Made by a program: the position numbers and the translations under genes
In this document: piece by piece, positions 57,316-64,000 of the stretch
Layout: each line of letters starts with the position of its first letter
Position numbering within the stretch: position 1 is the stretch's first letter
The notes under the pieces: generated by a model
What the model was told of the DNA's origin: nothing
The model's database searches: none
What the model saw: only the letters and a program-made list of their open reading frames with translations
Origin: Angiostrongylus vasorum
Taxonomy: Eukaryota; Nematoda; Chromadorea; Rhabditida; Metastrongylidae
DNA: 64,000 nucleotides
Assembly (NCBI GenBank): GCA_018806985.1
Contig: JADANN010000224.1
Location: 124,001 to 188,000, forward strand
Direction of reading: 5' to 3'

Positions 57316-58765
57316 TCTGGACAGCTCTTAACGGCTCCCAATTCACACAATATGAGCTGTTGCCCAAGGTATTCATATTATTAATGGATATGAGTGCGTT
57401 ATGGTTTTCAAGATTTATCCGGTGAAAGAATCTACGCTTTTGAAATTGACCAGTCTTCTGCGAGCTAGTAAATCCCCGATGAGTGGTGTGAACTCCTAAA
57501 ATTGTAATAATTTTCATCACATCATTTCTAGTATACTGTAAATTATGGTGTTGGATACTATTAAACTGATAGCTATTACAACGATTCCCATCTCCACTTC
57601 TACTGCTGTTTGGAGTCGATGACGTTTTTTCCTTCCTCTTTTTGTCTCTCTTTTTAGATCACCGGCATTTTCTGTACTTTAAGTGCACGACGTCAGTAAA
57701 TCTATTAATTGATGTCGAGCAGTTAAAGTGAAAATTTTATGATTCAAGATGCGTCACGTTGATAAATAATAGACAAATCCCTAGTTTTGACAGATGACTT
57801 CGTCAATAAACTGAAAGTCGAGCTAATTACGAAAAATTTATGTCTTTCTCGTCGGTAGGTTATTTTAGCCACCGCAAGAATAATCTACGACTATAAGCAA
57901 TTATTCTGCCCATTTTTAATGGTCCATGAAGCGTTCGACGCGTTCGACACAAAATAATGTGTTCTGTTCTGTTCCGGTCCCATGCTTTTTCAACCATGCT
58001 ATCAAATTCAAAGCAGATAGTCAAACAGTGCGAAAAACCTGTACACATTAGACTCTAGGCTAAGCTTTTTGTTATTTTTGCTAATTGTTCTCGTAAATGT
58101 CCGAAGAGTTGTTAGTAAACACATCAATATCAAACTGAGTAGGGTCAAGCTACTACTCATCGTGCATCACCTGCAATGACGTGACACGAATTTTCATGAA
58201 GCAAACAGCTCACCAGTAGATTACTAATAGTTTTTTTTTCATGATTTCTAATCTTTAAGAACAAAGATTAACTTGTGGTAGGCTGTAGGCTCCGTATCAT
58301 TAGTGTCTTTTTGAGCCTCTAGGAAAGTTAACATCATCAAAAATGTTAAATTGATTGAGTGTAAATAGTGATATGACAACCTCATACTCATCAAGGATGT
58401 AAGTCACAGTGATAAAAGTGGTGATAATGAAAAAGGAAGAGAATGATAGGGGAAGCTGCTCACGAAAGTGATTCATAACTTCTGCTCTTTTTTCAAAATC
58501 GTTCCGTTAGAAAAGTTCATAACCTGAAAGGTGTTTTGTTGAGTACCGCATAACATTTAGAAATTTTACCATGTCCGGAACTCTGAGGTTATTCGGTGTG
58601 TCCACAAATTGTTGATAAAAAGTTGAATAAATGAAAAAAGACCAGAAATTCGCCGTGTACTTGTATTCCCCGGAAACAGATGGATTTATAAAACAAACTT
58701 TCTGACTCTGCTAGGCCAGATTGGCTTACATTTTCTGTGTGTGCATAAGACATTCATGCAAGCGT
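57316..58765. other. no recognisable gene
   Basis: About 1.4 kb of AT-rich sequence. Short minus frames (57269-57520, 57860-58048) show no conserved motif or splice partners. Confidence 0.35.
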
Positions 58766-58769
58766 ACGT

Positions 58770-58930
58770 AGGTGTGCTTGCGTGTCTGTGGTTTGCATTC
58801 TACATTTGGCTAACAGCCTGCAATCAAGCGACTGAGAAATATATAAGAGTCGGTTCGAGTTCATATTAGTAGTACTTCTGTTCTAGGGGGAATCTGACAA
58901 GGTGCCACTGAGTAAATCCGGATTTTGTGA
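58770..58930 (+). mobile_element. RTE 5' non-coding fragment
   Basis: ATTTGGCTAACAGCCTGCAA, TCAAGCGACTGAGAAATATA and GGAATCTGACAAGGTGCCAC parallel ATTCGGCTAAAAGCCTGCAG, TCAAGTGACAGGGAAGTATA and GACTGGCAAGGTACC near 2050-2170, at the same spacing. Confidence 0.55.
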
Positions 58931-60010
58931 GAATTCGGCCAAACATCACTGCTTGATTCTCCTTAGTATTCTAAAAATATAACCACTATTCCGGAAACCT
59001 GATGCTTCTTGTGTTATTCATAGGAGAAGATCCCATTGTGTAGCGGTAGCATATCAAAGGAATGAATTCTGGTCCAAGTGACACCTAGGAGAAATATTTG
59101 ATATAAGTTTTCTGGAACAAACAAGCAATGCATTCATTACTATCAAGGCGGCTTCGCTTCTCCTATACAAGCTTTGGATAGTTGTTGTAGGTAGCTAAAA
59201 AGTGTGTCAATGGTCTTCTTCCTCTCATTCAGAAAACATTTTCATCTTCTAAGAAATGCTGACGTTTGACGTCATAAATTTCGTGAAATTTACCATTTGT
59301 CTTCAATGCTCCAACTATGGTGTTACCTTCTGGTGATAGAACAAGGGTCAAAAATGAATATCCTTCATCTTTACAACGAAATTTTCTTCATGGAATCGCT
59401 GTTCTCCACTAGATCAGAGAACTTATTTATTGATATTGCACAACAGATTTGAGCATACATATTAAGCAAATCGCATGAGATACAAGCACCAAAATACACA
59501 CTACAGCATTCTAGTCAAATTTTCTTAAAAACAACTGCTTCGTAACTAAAAATGAGTAATGACACGAAAACGATACCAGTGAAACGGAGAATTGTGTCGA
59601 TTTCCCAACTTGCTCAGTGTAGATTACGATAAGGCCTAAGACTTGCCAACAGAATGGATAATTTTATTCCAAAAGAATGATTGGATACAAAAAAGTTTCG
59701 TTCAAAGAATGGGCTATCCTTCTTTTTTCTTCTTTTTAAGAGTAAATGTTCTCTTAGAAAATTCAAATATGCACTGAAATTGAATGCTATCGGTAGAATT
59801 CCGAACCCGTTAGTAATATTTCTCTGTAGCTCACTATCCATCAAAAATCGTTTCGGCTTGTTAGATTTTAGCCCAGAAAATGTACATTTTTATAACACAT
59901 ATCACAGGTAATAAATAACGACTTTCTCGCATGTGTACCACTAGGACTAGATCGATATTTAGAGATCACTCTGAACCGAGTGAGCGAGTAAGTCATTTGT
60001 ACTTTTAACA
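58931..60010. other. blank sequence, including 3' flank of the nephrin-type gene
   Basis: No exon supported. A tRNA-like TGTGTAGCGGTAGCATATCA near 59040 is too short to call. Confidence 0.35.
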
Positions 60011-60016
60011 AAACAC

Positions 60017-63000
60017 TTATACTAAATCGCCATCGAGTTGTGAATATGAGAGCGGTCCCGGACGGACACCATTTGGATGTATGAACGTGGACAAGAGATG
60101 ATGAGGACAGCTACTGTTATTATTATTGTTGTTGTTATGGCTGTTGTTGTTGGTGGTGGTGGTAGCGCTGTTTCCTGTATTACTGTTGTTGTTGTTTCCG
60201 TTAGTAAACTGTCGACGAGAAAGTGACCGATCAGAATACAGTGATATATCAAGCGGTGGTTCCGGATAAGGCATATTGCTATATGTAACATTGCTTCCAT
60301 TTCTAGCCATAGTACTATGTCTACTGCTAGGATAATCGCGTGGATCAAACTCATATTGTACTAGACAGTTTCGTTCATACAATGATGGATCGATTTGTTG
60401 CATATATCCGTTCGGATTCACTTCAATCATCGTTCGTACGCTGTGATCGTCTTCACTTGCCTCTGGAATGTCTCGTTCATCTCGTTCGCAATGTGGAGCA
60501 CCTTCTGCCTGTAACATTGTTCCATACATCTGAACTGGTCGCACAGTTTCCCCGTTGATTGCCGTTCGTACCATTTCGGTTTTTTCTTGAATCTTTTTCT
60601 TTTTATTTCGTCGCTGTAAGTAACAGAGTAAAAGACAATTGAATAGCAATAGGAGCGTTCCACCAATAGCAAGCAGCATAATGATTGGACGTGGAATGGA
60701 TTCACTCTTTCCAGTCATTACCGCCACATCGGTGCCATCTTCACTGAGAGTGAAAAATGTGGCCGGTGGTCGAGTTAAATCGGATGAAAATCCACGACTG
60801 TTGATTGATCGAAGTTGAAATAGATAAATAGACGACGGTGTAAGACCAGAAAGTCGAAGATTTGAGTGTGACGTGTTGATGCCGTGCACAATTTCCTCTC
60901 CGTCCTTTTGATATCGAACTTCAAATGTTTGATCAGATCCACCGTCAAATCCGGGAGTCCATGAGATAGTTATCGTGTTTGATGTGACATTTGTAACGTG
61001 AATATCCAAGGGAGCATCTGGTGGTGAAGGTGGTCCAATTGGAATGTGAATACTATCCGTGCCAAAGCTGTTTCTAGCGGTGCAGCTTACATCCTTTGCA
61101 TAGTCGTCTGGTGACAAATTACTGATCCATAGCGTACTCTCAAACGTTGAATAATCCAGTTGGATAGTGGACATGCTGTATTTTGAGTTATTGCTCTGGA
61201 TTATCTCACCGGCACGATCCCAAACAAAATCTGCATCAGGAACAGCATGAGCACGACAACGAGCACGAGCTCGACCTCCGAGAGGCCCAGCAGCTCTTGA
61301 GTGAAACGGTAGCATCATAATTTTCGGCGCTGAATTCACCAACAGATATGCAGTACTTTCACCGGGAAATCCAATACCATTATCGGCACGGCAGACGTAT
61401 TGACCAGCTGCCTCTTTCGTGGCGTTCAATCGTAGATTCACCTGCGTTTCACCTCGCTTCGTTGACGGAATCTCCTTGCCATTTCTTATCCATCGCACCA
61501 TATTCGGTTTTCGTGGTACCCCGTCTGCTTCGCATTCCAACAATACCGTTTCGCCTTCAGCAGCGATAATTGGCGATGAAATTCTTGTGATTCGTGCACT
61601 GTACTCTACAGTTAGTTGGATAGTAACGTTGGCTGTACCGACGCTATTCACCGCGAACAATGTGTACATGCCGGCATCGGAGCTCTAGAACAGAGAAAAA
61701 GTGTTGAATAATAATTGTTTGGCTTGGTTTAGTGGAACAGTTTTAGACTAATGCCTCTTTTCAGCTTTTTTCACGACTTGAAAAAAGTTGTTTAAGCAAC
61801 GAAGCTGAGATATTTGCAAAACTCTGACCGCAGGTGCCTATGGTGGGGAACGAACGCGCTATTGTCCTTTCCGGAGAGTAACGCGTTCACCACCACACCA
61901 TGCGGGTCCTTCGTTTCGCCTGGGTGATTGCTGATGGCAAAAAGATCGACAGAACTGGCTGAGAGAGAGGCGAAACGAAGGACCCTGCATGGTGTGGTGG
62001 TGAACGCGTTACTCCCCGGAAAGGACAATAGCGAGTTCGTTCCCCCACCATAGGCACCTGTGGTCCAGAGTTTTGCAAATATCTCAGCTTCGTTGAAGTT
62101 ATTTCGCAATATACCCTGCCATCAAAAAATAGTACGCAGTAGCAAAAGGTTAAAGTTGTTTAAGCACTTAAATAAACATTTACTTTTTAAACATGAACGT
62201 ATATGTCATCACTGAAAAGTACAGGGCTGAGGTCTTCTGAAATATTGTGACAAGCGAACCTATCTATTTAATGTGTATCTTTTAGTCACCCTAAGGCATA
62301 AATGTAGATCTGTGGACGATTAGAAAATTAAGATTAAGGTGTTACAAAATCGCTGGTAAGGTTTACTAAAGAATACAAGCGATTTTGGAACATCCAAGCA
62401 GTTAGTTAGTAGCTGCTGAAACATTAAAGCGATTAATGACTAGGCTTGAGGAATAAATTATTTCGGCGCACCCTATAACCGCTCAGAAATGCGAATTCGA
62501 GAATTTTTTTCGTACCTTAACATTTCGTCCTGATAGTGTCGCACCACGTGCAAACACATTTCCGATAGTATGGTCAAATGGTACACCATTTTTTTCGCCA
62601 TCGCCATGCTGACACTGGTGGATTTCCTTTTACGGTCATATTTTCACGAAATGAATCCGATTCACTGACTACGATATTAATTGGGCTGTTCACAATCAGA
62701 CGAGGTGCATCTGAAACAATGACTATTTATTCGTTCTTAAGTTAGTTGCCTATCATTCCTCTATCCTTAACAGTTACGCAGTTTAAAAAGTCATTGAGCT
62801 TAGAAGTACAGCGGTGAAGATCTGTGGCTATGTTTTTTTTTACCAAATGTTGCATTTTTTTGATAAGCTGAAACCAATAGTGTTTCATCTCATTGGTTGC
62901 GTAGTGTTTTTGGGTGTCGAATCGCTGTGTTAAACGGCGTTCTTCCCTCCAGCAAGGTCATAAATTGAGATGGATTTCAATGGATTTCGATGGATTTCAA

Positions 63001-63574
63001 CATTAATAACCAGAAGCCCAGGTGAGGGAAACATAATATGCTACCGCGGGTATCGTCGAGCTACTTTTAGCTGACATCTCATCAAAGTCTTCAAAAAAGT
63101 CATGCAAAGCAGTTGTAAAGTTCTTCGTCTATTCTATGTGTGCGGATCCGTCTTATCACTACAAGCGCATGACAGAAGTTTTACTGGTACCAGCTTGCGC
63201 TACTCGCTGATTAGCAGGAAAACACATGACGCGAGGAACATTTATGCAGTAATTTTAAACCCGACACAGCTATCACAGTGTTTAATCTACCGGTCTGAGA
63301 TCCATTCAGTCACATTCTGCAATCCATAAAGTTTCTTCACAGTATAATATATTTAGTATAAAAAGGCTAAATTTTTAATCCTTCCACACAAAAAAGTGAC
63401 TTTGTTGTGTATGGTTTGTAAATCCACTTACAGAGCACGTTCAGTGGATATGTGGCGTTTTTCGTTGCTGGCCACAGTGGATTGCTAGCAATGCATCGAA
63501 CCAGTGTCCCATCATACTCTTCCGTTGGAGTGAATGTAACGGCATTTTGTACAGTATGACCAGAGTCACGTGAT
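60017..63574 (-). CDS. nephrin/SYG-2 family immunoglobulin adhesion receptor, 3' exons (partial)
   Basis: Exons 63432-63574, 62516-62710 and 60017-61684 join in phase (1/1, then 0/0). They encode the end of a type I adhesion receptor. In order: two partial Ig domains ([19 protein letters not shown]-type strand), Ig domains with VLLECEADG...[10 protein letters not shown] and [10 protein letters not shown], and one fibronectin type III domain with the nephrin-family motif [19 protein letters not shown]. Then come a membrane helix ([20 protein letters not shown]) and a ~200-aa cytoplasmic tail with a poly-Asn stretch and C-terminus DGDLV. Nephrin relatives mediate heterophilic cell recognition, such as synapse or filtration-junction partners of SYG-1/Neph. 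The exon 62516-62710 is one base too long (A7 at 62589-62595, six expected), breaking the Ig frame. 5' exons lie at or beyond the right edge; C. elegans has two such genes, so no symbol is given. Confidence 0.85.
61795..62150. repeat. SINE family 3, inverted pair, intronic
   Basis: A minus copy 61795-61920 and a plus copy 61921-62150 meet at GTTTCGCCTGGGTGATTGCT, forming a palindrome like that at 56.4 kb. It lies in the last intron (61685-62515) of the nephrin-type gene. Confidence 0.75.
62895..63000 (+). repeat. SINE family 2 head fragment
   Basis: GTTGCGTAGTGTTTTTGGGT, GTCGAATCGCTGTGTTAAAC and TTCCCTCCAGCAAGGTC resemble the head of SINE-2. Diverged and truncated. In an intron of the nephrin-type gene. 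Confidence 0.4.
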
Positions 63575-63974
63575 CTGAATCAGTTGTTCGACTGAGGACT
63601 ACGGCATTACAAAGTCTCTCATTGCGGCATAGTTACTTCAGTAGATGCTGTAGATGTTATTCGTAAATTTTTGCTGAAAGTAATCAGAATTAGGGAATAT
63701 CGAATAGCTTCACTTTCACATCATTACCGGTTCGTGCCATTCCAGACTGTTGTCGTATTCCTGTCGTGAATCTAGTTCCATAAGAATTAAGCAATTTATG
63801 GAAGGGAGTGAACTACATTAAAGCTGTTGTTCGTTTGCTGGTTATCAAACCAAGACCTCTTTTCGTTTATCTCTTCTTTTTTTTCGATGGCAAATCCAAA
63901 AACAGCAGTGTAGGAAAAACTGGCATTGTTGGTGAAATTTTCAATTTTATTATGCTTTATGATTTTATAATAAA

Positions 63975-64000
63975 AGCTCTCTGTCGGCGTTGATCGATCT
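63975..64000 (-). repeat. SINE family 1 3' end at window edge
   Basis: AAAGCTCTCTGTCGGCGTTG followed by ATCGATC is the reverse of the SINE-1 3' end. The copy continues beyond the window. Confidence 0.5.

Noticed and set aside
59035..59105. tRNA-like TGTGTAGCGGTAGC sequence
   Set aside because: Box B and the anticodon arm are not convincing; at best a relic SINE head.

Overview
The window looks like nuclear DNA of a nematode, most probably a strongylid (hookworm-type) worm. Three things point there: short-exon genes with TTTTCAG-like 3' splice sites, a nephrin/SYG-2-type adhesion gene, and an AT-rich sequence crowded with RTE-type LINEs, Penelope-like elements (PLEs) and tRNA-derived SINEs. 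The species is an inference. No bacterial operon, rRNA or CRISPR array is seen.

Layout. 1-5.0 kb: a SINE tail, a tRNA-Pro-like pseudogene and a decayed RTE LINE. 5.04-6.78 kb (+): the last two exons of an unrecognised acidic nematode gene. 7.8-18.7 kb: a mosaic of RTE, SINE and PLE pieces with two palindromic PLE derivatives, each flanked by a 12-bp target duplication. 19.6-22.2 kb: possible small exons on both strands. 22.5-26.6 kb: a hairpin MITE and a nearly full RTE carrying a SINE insertion; its 3' half is repeated almost identically, inverted, at 11.45-13.64 kb. 26.6-30.6 kb: SINEs, TA repeats and blank sequence. 30.66-49.91 kb (-): one large gene reconstructed here from 22 phase-compatible exons, about 1,123 aa. 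It encodes an N-terminal membrane anchor, a beta-strand-rich ectodomain, a Ser/Thr-rich stalk, a membrane-proximal SEA-like region with a furin-type RVKR site, a second membrane segment and a long tail. Its introns hold most of the SINE copies. 50-59 kb: nested RTE/SINE/PLE debris. 60.0-63.6 kb (-): the 3' end of a nephrin/SYG-2 family gene that runs off the right edge.

Both large genes encode cell-surface proteins and lie on the same strand about 10 kb apart, but nothing in the sequence shows that they act together. Several strongly coding exons, in unrelated genes, are broken by single-base changes in homopolymers. This points to base-calling error more than to gene decay.

The most unusual mobile DNA is the palindromic PLE at 16.4-18.7 kb: GIY-YIG nuclease arms face outward, the reverse transcriptase is missing, and the ends carry hammerhead-ribozyme-like cores.
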